Shown in pieces: positions 40,158 to 49,016 of a stretch of DNA of 64,000 nt. Each line of letters opens with the position of its first letter. Within the stretch, counting starts at the first letter, position 1. The DNA is from Escherichia sp. E4742 (GTDB taxonomy: Bacteria; Pseudomonadota; Gammaproteobacteria; Enterobacterales; Enterobacteriaceae). The position numbers were made by a program, and so were the translations under genes. The notes beneath the pieces are model-generated. The model did not search any database. It was given only the letters and a program-made list of their open reading frames with translations, and was not told the DNA's origin. The DNA lies in the NCBI RefSeq assembly GCF_005843885.1, contig NZ_CP040443.1, positions 1,550,001-1,614,000 of the forward strand, read 5' to 3'.

Positions 40158-40760
40158 TTACTCAGATTCCCCGGCTTCGCTTACCACTTTGCTAAATATC
40201 GTCTGCAGAGCCGTAAGGTCACCCATTGCCCCATTCTGATTCGCCTGATTCCAGGCCTCTTCACCAATACCTTGCCAGTTCAGTTGATAGCCGGCATGAA
40301 TCGCCAGTTGCTCGAAGAAGATCCGCTGTGCCAGGCCACTTCCCGCACGGAATGGATGCAGGACGTTGATTTCACAATAGTAGTGCGCCAGCCGCTCGAC
40401 GAACTTCGCTTTCTCAAGACCAACCAGATAACCTTCTTCCTCCAGATCCTGCATCAGGGCATTGCCCTCTTTTTCAATATAGGCAAAATGGCAGAACGGC
40501 GTATCGCCCTGATAAATATCGACTTCACGCAGTTGCCCCGCCCAGTCGAAAATATCCTGATACAGCTGGCGATGAATAGCACGCAAATGCGGTAAACCAC
40601 GCACCAGTGGACCAAGCTCAATGGTCGCGGCACGCAGTGCCGTCATTTCGTAAGCGGCCTGTTCCAGCCGCTGCTGCTGGTGAATGTTCAGTCGATTACG
40701 CATGATATCAAGGCCAGGATAAAGATACGGGTCGCGCCCTTCGCCAAATTTATCGCTCAT
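40158..40760 (-). CDS. fic: Fic-domain protein with a degenerate active-site motif
   Basis: Fic proteins transfer AMP or other nucleotides to target hydroxyls. It has 200 residues. The Fic loop reads HPFRAGSGLAQR (His135 to Arg146). Compared with the canonical HxFx(D/E)GN(G/K)RxxR, the catalytic His is kept, but the acidic residue is Ala139, Asn is Ser141, and the first Arg is Leu143. Weak or altered activity is therefore likely. The start overlaps yhfG by 11 bases, and yhfG encodes its partner antitoxin. Confidence 0.95.
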   Translation of the reverse strand: MSDKFGEGRDPYLYPGLDIMRNRLNIHQQQRLEQAAYEMTALRAATIELGPLVRGLPHLRAIHRQLYQDIFDWAGQLREVDIYQGDTPFCHFAYIEKEGNALMQDLEEEGYLVGLEKAKFVERLAHYYCEINVLHPFRAGSGLAQRIFFEQLAIHAGYQLNWQGIGEEAWNQANQNGAMGDLTALQTIFSKVVSEAGESE

Positions 40761-40917
40761 AATGCCTCCTCAGCTCTTCAATGCGTGCTAAAGCCTCTGC
40801 GGCAGTAAGAGTGACTAATGGCATCTCGACGCCTTCAAGGCGGCGGCTGGCCTGGAAATTACGATTACGCTGAAGCTCCCAGAGGCGGGACTTTTGCTTA
40901 TCGGTGAGTTTCTTCAC
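40750..40917 (-). CDS. yhfG: Fic antitoxin YhfG (FicA-like)
   Basis: A 55-residue protein read from a GTG at 40917: (M)KKLTDKQKSRLWELQRNR..., ending EELRRHYER. It is a class I Fic inhibitor in E. coli, in which a separate short polypeptide carries the inhibitory helix. The segment RRLEGVEMP is the probable (S/T)xxxE(G/N)-type helix region, but I do not see a clear canonical Ser/Thr-xxx-Glu-Gly. It overlaps fic by 11 bases, so the two are translationally coupled. Confidence 0.9.
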   Translation of the reverse strand: MKKLTDKQKSRLWELQRNRNFQASRRLEGVEMPLVTLTAAEALARIEELRRHYER

Positions 40918-41021
40918 TTGATGCCTCCCTGAACGTGTCCGTTTGCCACAAGTATAAGCGGCAAATCCGGGTTACGCCGGAAGAGCAGAAGCGCGGGCAA
41001 GATTGCCCGCGCGAGAAATCC

Positions 41022-41594
41022 TTACGGCAGGACTTTAGCGGAAAGGATAACTACCGGTTTTGACGGCACATTCTGGTACGGGCCAACATCATGGGTTGGG
41101 ACCTGAGAAATCTTATCGGCAACGTCCATGCCTTTCACGACTTTACCAAAGACGGCGTAGCCGAAATCACGCTGACCGTGGTCGAGGAAGGCATTGTCGG
41201 CAACGTTGATAAAGAACTGACTGGTTGCGCTGTCTTTGTCGGCGGTACGCGCCATAGCAATAGTGCCGCGCGTATTGCGCAGACCGTTATCAGCTTCATT
41301 TTTGATTGGCGGATTGGGTTTTTTCTGCTGCATTTGCTCGGTAAATCCACCGCCCTGAATCATAAAGCCCGGGATGACGCGGTGAAAAGTGGTGTTGTTA
41401 TAAAAGCCGCTGTTCACATAATCGACGAAATTTTGCACTGATACCGGCGCTTTCTGGCTATCCAGCTCCAGTTCGATATTACCAGCAGAGGTTGTTAACA
41501 ATACGTGCGGGTCCCCTTTCGCTGCCATTGCTACAGGTGAGAGAGCAGAAAGAGCGAAAACAGCTACGAAAGCTGCCAGGGTCGATTTGAACAT
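41022..41594 (-). CDS. ppiA: Periplasmic cyclophilin PpiA
   Basis: A peptidyl-prolyl isomerase exported by a 24-residue signal peptide (MFKSTLAAFVAVFALSALSP..., cleavage after AMA). It has 190 residues. The cyclophilin core carries NTTFHRVIPGFMIQGGGF and TSQFFINVADNAFLD; the active-site Arg is in FHRV. The 264-base upstream region shows CRP sites and CytR-like motifs. Confidence 0.98.
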   Translation of the reverse strand: MFKSTLAAFVAVFALSALSPVAMAAKGDPHVLLTTSAGNIELELDSQKAPVSVQNFVDYVNSGFYNNTTFHRVIPGFMIQGGGFTEQMQQKKPNPPIKNEADNGLRNTRGTIAMARTADKDSATSQFFINVADNAFLDHGQRDFGYAVFGKVVKGMDVADKISQVPTHDVGPYQNVPSKPVVILSAKVLP

Positions 41595-41721
41595 GAGATT
41601 TCCTTAACAGTGCAGAAAAAAAGCAAGTGGAGAGATTCTAAATAGCCTTCAATGACAAGGCCATTCCTTTACCTAATTTTACGTACTTGAAATATATGTA
41701 ACCTGATGATCACGTATATTT

Positions 41722-41790
41722 TGTGATCAGAATCACTTTAAATATTGCAAATTAGCAACCGTTTGCAATTAGACGTTTAATCAGATCACA
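41722..41790. promoter_or_regulatory. CRP/CytR-type control region between ppiA and tsgA
   Basis: A strong CRP site TGTGA-TCAGAA-TCACT (41722-41737; 9 of 10) and a weaker one ending TCACA (41775-41790) flank a segment with TTGCAAATTAGCAAC and TTTGCAATT, which resemble CytR half sites. E. coli ppiA is known to be activated by cAMP-CRP and repressed by CytR. Whether tsgA also uses these sites is not known. Confidence 0.65.
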
Positions 41791-41858
41791 AAATCACCTA
41801 AAATCGCCCGCTCGCAGCATATCCACTATGCCATTTTATCTTTTAACGCAGGCCAATC

Positions 41859-43040
41859 ATGACTAACAGCAATCGCATCAAGCTCACATGGATTAGCTTT
41901 CTCTCCTACGCACTGACCGGTGCGTTGGTTATTGTCACCGGGATGGTGATGGGAAACATCGCCGATTATTTCAATCTGCCTGTTTCCAGTATGAGTAATA
42001 CCTTCACCTTCCTCAATGCCGGCATTTTAATCTCTATCTTCCTCAACGCCTGGCTGATGGAAATCGTCCCGCTGAAAACGCAGCTACGTTTTGGCTTTCT
42101 CCTGATGGTGCTGGCGGTTGCCGGTTTGATGTTCAGCCACAGCCTAGCGCTGTTCTCGGCGGCGATGTTCATCCTCGGGGTGGTCAGCGGCATCACCATG
42201 TCGATTGGTACATTCCTGGTAACGCAAATGTATGAAGGGCGCCAGCGCGGTTCCCGTCTGCTGTTTACCGACTCCTTCTTCAGTATGGCCGGGATGATTT
42301 TCCCGATGATTGCCGCGTATCTGCTGGCACGCAGCATTGAGTGGTACTGGGTTTATGCCTGCATCGGGCTGGTGTACGTCGCTATCTTTATTCTGACCTT
42401 CGGCTGTGAGTTCCCGGCACTGGGTAAACATGCGCCAAAAACTGACGCTCCGGTAGCGAAAGAAAAATGGGGGATCGGCGTGCTGTTTCTCTCTGTTGCT
42501 GCGCTATGCTACATCCTCGGTCAATTAGGTTTTATCTCCTGGGTGCCAGAGTACGCCAAAGGTCTGGGCATGAGCCTGAACGACGCGGGTACGCTGGTAA
42601 GCAACTTCTGGATGTCGTACATGGTAGGAATGTGGGCGTTCAGCTTTATTCTGCGTTTCTTTGACCTGCAACGTATTCTGACCGTGCTGGCAGGACTGGC
42701 TGCGATTCTGATGTATGTCTTTAACACCGGAACACCAGCGCATATGGCGTGGTCTATTCTTGCTCTGGGCTTCTTCTCCAGCGCAATCTATACCACCATC
42801 ATCACCCTGGGTTCCCAGCAGACAAAAGTTCCGTCGCCAAAACTGGTTAACTTCGTCCTCACCTGCGGAACTATCGGCACCATGCTGACCTTTGTGGTTA
42901 CCGGTCCGATCGTGGAGCATAGCGGTCCCCAGGCGGCACTGCTCACTGCAAACGGTCTGTATGCTGTCGTATTCGTGATGTGCTTCCTGTTAGGTTTTGT
43001 CAGTCGTCACCGTCAGCACAACACCCTGACCTCTCATTAA
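41859..43040 (+). CDS. tsgA: Major facilitator superfamily transporter TsgA
   Basis: A 393-residue inner-membrane protein with 12 predicted helices and a loop between helices 6 and 7 (GKHAPKTDAPVAKEKW). Belongs to the FHS-related MFS group. Linked to tellurite/selenite induction in Salmonella, with no defined substrate. It lies just upstream of the nir operon and ends with its own terminator. Confidence 0.95.
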   Translation: MTNSNRIKLTWISFLSYALTGALVIVTGMVMGNIADYFNLPVSSMSNTFTFLNAGILISIFLNAWLMEIVPLKTQLRFGFLLMVLAVAGLMFSHSLALFSAAMFILGVVSGITMSIGTFLVTQMYEGRQRGSRLLFTDSFFSMAGMIFPMIAAYLLARSIEWYWVYACIGLVYVAIFILTFGCEFPALGKHAPKTDAPVAKEKWGIGVLFLSVAALCYILGQLGFISWVPEYAKGLGMSLNDAGTLVSNFWMSYMVGMWAFSFILRFFDLQRILTVLAGLAAILMYVFNTGTPAHMAWSILALGFFSSAIYTTIITLGSQQTKVPSPKLVNFVLTCGTIGTMLTFVVTGPIVEHSGPQAALLTANGLYAVVFVMCFLLGFVSRHRQHNTLTSH

Positions 43041-43048
43041 TTGCCAAT

Positions 43049-43078
43049 GCCGGGCGGCACTTTCGTCGTCCGGCTTTT
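43049..43078 (+). terminator. Rho-independent terminator of tsgA
   Basis: GCCGGGCGGC / GTCGTCCGGC with a 6-base loop and then TTTTTC, 9 bases after the tsgA stop. Confidence 0.82.
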
Positions 43079-43200
43079 TCCTCTCATCTCCCGCAACGTG
43101 CCTTCATCTCTATAAATGCTTTTATTTTGTCTATTTTTTGAACAAACATGAAATGTCAGACAATTCCGTGACTTAAGAATATTTATACAAATCAGCAATA

Positions 43201-43270
43201 TACTCCTTAAGGAGTATATAAAGGTGAATTTGATTTGCATCAATAAGTGGGGTTGCTGAATCGTTAAGGT
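43201..43270 (+). promoter_or_regulatory. nirB promoter with NarL/NarP and FNR sites
   Basis: TACTCCT-TA-AGGAGTA (43201-43216) is a perfect 7-2-7 NarL/NarP inverted heptamer pair. TTGAT-TTGC-ATCAA (43230-43243) is a perfect FNR site. A site centred 41.5 bases upstream would put the transcription start near 43278 and the -10 around 43264-43270 (TTAAGG). This is the layout of the well-studied E. coli nirB promoter. Confidence 0.9.
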
Positions 43271-43301
43271 AGGCGGTAATAGAAAAGAAATCGAGGCAAA
43301 A

Positions 43302-45845
43302 ATGAGCAAAGTCAGACTCGCAATTATCGGTAACGGTATGGTCGGCCATCGCTTTATCGAAGATCTTCTTGATAAATCTGATGCGGCCAACTTTGATATT
43401 ACCGTTTTCTGTGAAGAACCGCGCATCGCTTATGACCGCGTACACCTCTCGTCTTACTTCTCTCACCACACCGCCGAAGAGCTGTCGCTGGTGCGCGAAG
43501 GCTTTTACGAGAAACACGGCATCAAAGTTCTGGTCGGCGAACGCGCTATCACCATTAACCGTCAGGAGAAGGTGATCCACTCCAGCGCCGGGCGTACCGT
43601 TTTTTATGACAAGCTGATCATGGCGACCGGTTCCTATCCGTGGATACCGCCAATCAAAGGTTCTGATACCCAGGACTGCTTTGTCTATCGCACCATTGAA
43701 GACCTCAACGCTATTGAATCCTGCGCCCGTCGCAGCAAGCGCGGTGCCGTTGTTGGTGGCGGCCTGTTAGGTCTGGAAGCCGCTGGCGCGCTGAAAAACT
43801 TAGGTATTGAAACCCACGTTATCGAATTTGCCCCTATGCTGATGGCGGAACAGCTTGATCAGATGGGTGGCGAGCAGCTGCGTCGCAAAATCGAAAGTAT
43901 GGGTGTACGCGTTCACACCAGCAAAAACACCCTTGAGATTGTGCAGGAAGGTGTTGAAGCGCGTAAAACCATGCGTTTTGCCGACGGCAGCGAGCTGGAA
44001 GTTGACTTTATCGTCTTCTCTACCGGTATCCGTCCGCGCGATAAGCTGGCAACCCAGTGTGGTCTGGACGTAGCTCCGCGTGGGGGTATCGTCATTAATG
44101 ATTCCTGCCAGACTTCCGATCCGGATATCTACGCCATCGGTGAATGCGCAAGCTGGAACAACCGTGTATTTGGTCTGGTCGCACCGGGCTACAAAATGGC
44201 GCAGGTCGCCGTTGACCACATTCTCGGTAGCGAAAACGCCTTTGAAGGTGCTGACCTTAGCGCCAAGCTGAAACTGCTGGGCGTAGACGTAGGCGGTATT
44301 GGTGATGCGCACGGTCGTACGCCTGGCGCACGTAGCTACGTTTACCTCGACGAAAGCAAAGAGATCTACAAACGCCTGATTGTCAGCGAAGACAACAAAA
44401 CCCTGCTCGGTGCGGTACTGGTGGGCGATACCAGCGACTACGGTAACCTGCTGCAACTGGTGCTGAACGCTATCGAACTGCCAGAAAACCCGGATTCCCT
44501 GATCCTGCCAGCGCACTCTGGTAGCGGTAAGCCGTCTATCGGTGTTGATAAACTGCCGGACAGCGCGCAAATCTGCTCCTGCTTCGACGTCACCAAAGGC
44601 GACCTGATTGCGGCCATCAACAAAGGCTGCCACACCGTTGCGGCGCTGAAAGCCGAAACCAAAGCCGGTACTGGCTGCGGCGGCTGTATCCCACTGGTCA
44701 CTCAGGTGCTGAATGCGGAACTGGCGAAACAGGGTATCGAAGTTAACAACAACCTGTGCGAACACTTTGCTTATTCGCGTCAGGAACTGTTCCATTTGAT
44801 CCGCGTTGAAGGCATTAAAACCTTCGAAGAACTGCTGGCGAAACACGGCAAAGGCTACGGTTGTGAAGTTTGTAAACCAACCGTTGGTTCGCTGCTGGCC
44901 TCCTGCTGGAACGAATACATTCTGAAGCCGGAACATACTCCACTGCAGGATTCTAACGACAACTTCCTCGCTAACATCCAGAAAGACGGCACCTACTCGG
45001 TGATCCCGCGTTCTCCGGGCGGTGAAATCACCCCGGAAGGGCTGATGGCAGTAGGTCGTATCGCGCGTGAATTTAATCTCTACACCAAAATCACCGGCTC
45101 CCAACGTATTGCGATGTTTGGCGCACAGAAAGACGATCTGCCGGAGATCTGGCGTCAGCTGATTGAAGCAGGCTTCGAAACCGGTCATGCCTATGCGAAA
45201 GCACTGCGTATGGCGAAAACCTGTGTGGGTAGCACCTGGTGCCGCTACGGCGTTGGCGATAGCGTCGGCCTCGGCGTGGAACTGGAAAACCGCTACAAAG
45301 GCATCCGCGCACCGCACAAAATCAAGTTCGGTGTCTCTGGCTGTACCCGCGAATGTTCAGAAGCGCAGGGTAAAGACGTGGGCATCATCGCCACCGAAAA
45401 AGGCTGGAACCTGTACGTTTGTGGTAACGGCGGCATGAAACCGCGTCATGCGGATCTGCTGGCGGCGGATATCGATCGCGAAACGCTGCTCAAATATCTC
45501 GACCGCTTCATGATGTTCTACATCCGTACCGCTGACAAACTGACCCGTACCGCACCGTGGTTAGAAAACCTCGAAGGTGGCATCGACTACCTGAAAGCGG
45601 TGATCATTGACGACAAACTGGGGCTGAACGCACATCTGGAAGAAGAGATGGCGCGCCTGCGTGAAGCGGTAGTGTGTGAGTGGACTGAAACGGTCAATAC
45701 GCCGTCTGCGCAGACTCGCTTCAAACACTTCATCAACAGTGACAAGCGTGACCCGAACGTGCAGATGGTGCCAGAGCGCGAACAGCACCGTCCGGCAACG
45801 CCGTATGAACGAATCCCGGTAACTCTGGTGGAGGACAACGCATGA
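43302..45845 (+). CDS. nirB: NADH-dependent nitrite reductase large subunit NirB
   Basis: A cytoplasmic siroheme enzyme that reduces nitrite to ammonia. It has 847 residues. Order: FAD/NAD pyridine-nucleotide oxidoreductase domain (1-400; IIGNGMVGHRF, VVGGGLLGLEAAG), a BFD-like [2Fe-2S] cysteine region (ICSCFDVTKGD ... GCGGCIP; also CEVCKP), then the ferredoxin-like and siroheme/4Fe-4S domains with Cys ligands in CVGSTWC, SGCTRECSEAQGKD and CGNGG. Overlaps nirD by 4 bases. Confidence 0.98.
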   Translation: MSKVRLAIIGNGMVGHRFIEDLLDKSDAANFDITVFCEEPRIAYDRVHLSSYFSHHTAEELSLVREGFYEKHGIKVLVGERAITINRQEKVIHSSAGRTVFYDKLIMATGSYPWIPPIKGSDTQDCFVYRTIEDLNAIESCARRSKRGAVVGGGLLGLEAAGALKNLGIETHVIEFAPMLMAEQLDQMGGEQLRRKIESMGVRVHTSKNTLEIVQEGVEARKTMRFADGSELEVDFIVFSTGIRPRDKLATQCGLDVAPRGGIVINDSCQTSDPDIYAIGECASWNNRVFGLVAPGYKMAQVAVDHILGSENAFEGADLSAKLKLLGVDVGGIGDAHGRTPGARSYVYLDESKEIYKRLIVSEDNKTLLGAVLVGDTSDYGNLLQLVLNAIELPENPDSLILPAHSGSGKPSIGVDKLPDSAQICSCFDVTKGDLIAAINKGCHTVAALKAETKAGTGCGGCIPLVTQVLNAELAKQGIEVNNNLCEHFAYSRQELFHLIRVEGIKTFEELLAKHGKGYGCEVCKPTVGSLLASCWNEYILKPEHTPLQDSNDNFLANIQKDGTYSVIPRSPGGEITPEGLMAVGRIAREFNLYTKITGSQRIAMFGAQKDDLPEIWRQLIEAGFETGHAYAKALRMAKTCVGSTWCRYGVGDSVGLGVELENRYKGIRAPHKIKFGVSGCTRECSEAQGKDVGIIATEKGWNLYVCGNGGMKPRHADLLAADIDRETLLKYLDRFMMFYIRTADKLTRTAPWLENLEGGIDYLKAVIIDDKLGLNAHLEEEMARLREAVVCEWTETVNTPSAQTRFKHFINSDKRDPNVQMVPEREQHRPATPYERIPVTLVEDNA

Positions 45846-46168
45846 GCCAGTGGAAAGACATCTGCAAAATCGATGACATCCTGCCTGAAACCGGCGTCTG
45901 CGCGCTGTTAGGTGACGAGCAGGTTGCAATTTTCCGCCCGTATCACAGCGACCAGGTGTTTGCGATCAGCAACATCGATCCGTTCTTCGAATCCAGCGTG
46001 CTGTCACGCGGGCTGATTGCGGAGCATCAGGGTGAGCTGTGGGTTGCCAGCCCGCTGAAAAAACAGCGTTTTCGCTTAAGCGACGGCTTGTGCATGGAAG
46101 ACGAACAGTTTTCCGTCAAGCATTACGAAGCACGTGTGAAAGACGGCGTGGTGCAGTTACGCGGTTAA
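45842..46168 (+). CDS. nirD: Nitrite reductase small subunit NirD
   Basis: A 108-residue Rieske-fold subunit that lacks the Cys/His cluster ligands, as expected for the enterobacterial NirD. Required for NADH-nitrite reductase activity. ATGA overlap with nirB. A terminator-like hairpin follows before nirC. Confidence 0.98.
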   Translation: MSQWKDICKIDDILPETGVCALLGDEQVAIFRPYHSDQVFAISNIDPFFESSVLSRGLIAEHQGELWVASPLKKQRFRLSDGLCMEDEQFSVKHYEARVKDGVVQLRG

Positions 46169-46178
46169 TTGTTTTAAC

Positions 46179-46205
46179 GGGAGGCGCAATGCCTCCCCTT
46201 TTTGC
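46179..46205 (+). terminator. Intra-operon terminator/attenuator between nirD and nirC
   Basis: GGGAGGC-GCAAT-GCCTCCC followed by CTTTTTG, 10 bases after the nirD stop. It should reduce transcription into nirC and cysG relative to nirBD. A poor match only at the C between stem and U tract. Confidence 0.75.
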
Positions 46206-46293
46206 ATTGTCCTGTAATGACCTTCGATATATTGCAGGACATTTTTTAAACTTTTTGCTTTATTTTTTGTTTTTATTTTTAAAGGATAATCAA

Positions 46294-47100
46294 ATGTTTA
46301 CAGACACTATTAATAAGTGTGCGGCTAACGCTGCGCGCATCGCACGCCTATCGGCAAATAACCCGCTCGGCTTTTGGGTCAGCTCCGCAATGGCGGGAGC
46401 GTATGTGGGTCTTGGGATCATTCTGATTTTCACGCTCGGCAATTTGCTCGATCCGTCCGTTCGTCCACTGGTGATGGGCGCAACTTTTGGTATCGCCTTA
46501 ACGCTGGTGATTATCGCAGGTTCTGAACTGTTCACCGGACACACCATGTTCCTCACCTTTGGAGTGAAGGCGGGCACCATCAGCCACGGGCAAATGTGGG
46601 CAATCCTGCCACAGACCTGGCTGGGTAACCTGGTCGGTTCCGTCTTTGTTGCCATGCTTTATAACTGGGGCGGCGGTAGCCTGCTGCCGGTAGATACCAG
46701 CATCGTTCACTCCGTCGCACTGGCCAAAACCACCGCACCAGCAATGGTGTTGTTCTTCAAAGGCGCATTGTGTAACTGGCTGGTTTGTCTGGCAATCTGG
46801 ATGGCACTGCGCACCGAAGGTGCGGCGAAATTTATCGCTATCTGGTGGTGTCTGCTGGCGTTTATCGCGTCCGGCTATGAGCACTCTGTTGCCAACATGA
46901 CGCTGTTCGCGCTCTCCTGGTTCGGCAACCACAGCGAAGCCTACACGCTGGCAGGCATTGGTCATAACCTGCTGTGGGTGACGCTGGGTAATACTTTATC
47001 GGGCGCCGTATTCATGGGATTGGGTTATTGGTATGCTACGCCGAAAGCGAATCGTCCGATTGCGGACAAATTTAATCAAACTGAAACGGCTGCCGGTTAA
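46294..47100 (+). CDS. nirC: Nitrite transporter NirC (formate-nitrite transporter family)
   Basis: An FNT-family pentameric channel for nitrite. The start at 46294 (AAAGGATA upstream) gives 268 residues; the frame extends upstream to 46039 but that would run antisense to nothing and overlap nirD. Six helices. The FNT motifs are AGAYVGLGIILIFTLG, GSELFTGHTMF, KGALCNWLVCLAIW and GYEHSVANMT (central His). Confidence 0.97.
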   Translation: MFTDTINKCAANAARIARLSANNPLGFWVSSAMAGAYVGLGIILIFTLGNLLDPSVRPLVMGATFGIALTLVIIAGSELFTGHTMFLTFGVKAGTISHGQMWAILPQTWLGNLVGSVFVAMLYNWGGGSLLPVDTSIVHSVALAKTTAPAMVLFFKGALCNWLVCLAIWMALRTEGAAKFIAIWWCLLAFIASGYEHSVANMTLFALSWFGNHSEAYTLAGIGHNLLWVTLGNTLSGAVFMGLGYWYATPKANRPIADKFNQTETAAG

Positions 47101-47118
47101 TTACTAAGGGGTTTTTAC

Positions 47119-48492
47119 GTGGATCATTTGCCTATATTTTGCCAATTACGCGATCGCGACTGTCTGATTGTCGGCGGTGGTGATGTCGCGGAACGCAAAG
47201 CAAGGTTGCTGTTAGACGCAGGTGCTCGCTTAACGGTGAATGCATTAGCGTTTATTCCACAGTTCACCGCATGGGCAGATGCAGGCATGTTAACCCTCGT
47301 CGAAGGGCCATTTGATGAAAGCCTTCTCGACACCTGCTGGCTGGCGATTGCAGCAACGGATGATGACGCGCTTAACCAGCGTGTCAGCGAAGCCGCTGAA
47401 GCTCGTCGTATCTTCTGTAACGTGGTCGATGCGCCGAAAGCCGCCAGCTTTATTATGCCGTCGATTATTGACCGCTCACCGCTGATGGTGGCGGTCTCCT
47501 CTGGCGGTACTTCTCCGGTTCTGGCGCGACTGTTGCGCGAAAAACTCGAATCACTGCTGCCGTTACATCTGGGCCAGGTAGCGAAATACGCCGGGCAATT
47601 ACGTGGTCGGGTAAAACAACAGTTCGCCACGATGGGTGAACGTCGCCGTTTCTGGGAAAAATTGTTCGTTAACGACCGCCTGGCGCAGTCGCTGGCGAAC
47701 AACGATCAGAAAGCCATTACTGAAACCACCGAACAGTTAATCAACGAACCGCTCGATCATCGTGGTGAAGTGGTGCTGGTTGGTGCAGGTCCGGGCGATG
47801 CCGGGCTGCTGACGCTGAAAGGTCTGCAACAAATTCAGCAGGCAGATGTGGTGGTCTACGACCGTCTGGTTTCTGACGATATTATGAATCTGGTACGCCG
47901 TGATGCGGATCGTGTCTTCGTCGGTAAACGCGCGGGATATCACTGCGTACCGCAGGAAGAGATTAACCAGATCCTGCTGCGGGAAGCGCAAAAAGGCAAA
48001 CGCGTGGTGCGTCTGAAAGGCGGTGATCCGTTTATTTTCGGTCGTGGTGGCGAAGAGCTGGAAACACTGTGCAATGCAGGCATTCCGTTCTCGGTGGTTC
48101 CGGGTATTACCGCAGCTTCTGGTTGCTCTGCCTATTCGGGTATTCCCCTCACGCATCGCGATTATGCTCAAAGCGTACGCTTAATTACCGGACACTTAAA
48201 AACCGGTGGCGAGCTGGACTGGGAAAATCTGGCGGCAGAAAAACAGACGCTGGTGTTCTATATGGGGCTGAATCAGGCCGCGACCATTCAGCAAAAACTG
48301 ATTGAACACGGAATGCCTGGTGAAATGCCAGTGGCGATTGTTGAAAACGGCACGGCGGTCACGCAACGCGTGATTGACGGTACGCTCGCGCAGCTAGGTG
48401 AACTGGCTCAACAAATGAACAGCCCATCATTAATTATTATTGGTCGGGTCGTTGGCCTGCGCAATAAATTAAATTGGTTCTCTAACCATTAA
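47119..48492 (+). CDS. cysG: Siroheme synthase CysG
   Basis: A trifunctional enzyme: NAD-dependent precorrin-2 dehydrogenase/ferrochelatase (N-terminal ~215 residues, IVGGGDVAERKARLL) and uroporphyrinogen-III C-methyltransferase (C-terminal, VLVGAGPGDAGLLTLKG and GGDPFIFGRGGEE). It makes the siroheme used by NirB and by sulfite reductase. Start is GTG at 47119, 457 residues. Placed last in the nir operon, 18 bases after nirC. Confidence 0.98.
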   Translation: MDHLPIFCQLRDRDCLIVGGGDVAERKARLLLDAGARLTVNALAFIPQFTAWADAGMLTLVEGPFDESLLDTCWLAIAATDDDALNQRVSEAAEARRIFCNVVDAPKAASFIMPSIIDRSPLMVAVSSGGTSPVLARLLREKLESLLPLHLGQVAKYAGQLRGRVKQQFATMGERRRFWEKLFVNDRLAQSLANNDQKAITETTEQLINEPLDHRGEVVLVGAGPGDAGLLTLKGLQQIQQADVVVYDRLVSDDIMNLVRRDADRVFVGKRAGYHCVPQEEINQILLREAQKGKRVVRLKGGDPFIFGRGGEELETLCNAGIPFSVVPGITAASGCSAYSGIPLTHRDYAQSVRLITGHLKTGGELDWENLAAEKQTLVFYMGLNQAATIQQKLIEHGMPGEMPVAIVENGTAVTQRVIDGTLAQLGELAQQMNSPSLIIIGRVVGLRNKLNWFSNH

Positions 48493-48509
48493 TTTAAAAA
48501 AAATTAACT

Positions 48510-48537
48510 AAGGCCGGATATTTCTGGCCTTTTTTTA
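48510..48537 (+). terminator. Rho-independent terminator of the nir-cysG operon
   Basis: AAGGCC / GGCCTT, 6 bp with G-T continuation inward and a 10-base interior, followed by seven T. It starts 17 bases after the cysG stop. Confidence 0.8.
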
Positions 48538-48768
48538 TTTACAAACATACTTATATTAATGTTTATTTTCAGCATACATAAAACAAACTTTTAACTAATT
48601 TATTTTAATGACGCCCTGCAGTTACAGCGGCTTACAAATATAAGCATAATATTCATAGTCCGTTCACTGACGCATAATAGATATTCCTGTATCGTCTTTA
48701 GCGAGCTGTTTGCTTATATTCACATAATCAATGAATATTACTCGATATATTTTACATAGGGAATGAAA

Positions 48769-48936
48769 ATGAACAAGTTTATTAAAGTGGCACTGGTTGG
48801 TGCAGTCCTGGCAACATTAACTGCATGTACTGGTCATATTGAAAACCGTGAAAAGAACTGCTCTTACGACTACCTGCTGCACCCGGCAATTTCTATTTCT
48901 AAAATCATTGGCGGCTGCGGTCCTACTGCACAGTAA
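48769..48936 (+). CDS. yhfL: Small lipoprotein YhfL
   Basis: A 55-residue predicted lipoprotein. Signal peptide MNKFIKVALVGAVLATLTAC with the lipobox LTAC and acylated Cys20. The mature part is 36 residues and contains Cys31 and Cys50, which could form a disulfide. GGGAATGAAA precedes the ATG. Function unknown. In K-12 the frl operon follows; here yhfS does. Confidence 0.93.
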   Translation: MNKFIKVALVGAVLATLTACTGHIENREKNCSYDYLLHPAISISKIIGGCGPTAQ

Positions 48937-48976
48937 GTCTCTGACTGAAATTAGCTAACGCTGATTTAATTACCTG

Positions 48977-49016
48977 ACGCCCTCGGGATTACCTGAGGGC
49001 GTATTTGTTTTTGTAT
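48977..49016 (+). terminator. Terminator of yhfL
   Basis: CGCCCTC-G-GG-ATTA-CC-T-GAGGGCG with a T-rich tail (TATTTGTTTTTG), 40 bases after the yhfL stop and before the convergent yhfS end. Confidence 0.8.

Noticed and set aside
46039..46293. N-terminal extension of nirC
   Set aside because: It would run through nirD in another frame and through a terminator; the ATG at 46294 has a good ribosome site and gives the standard FNT length.
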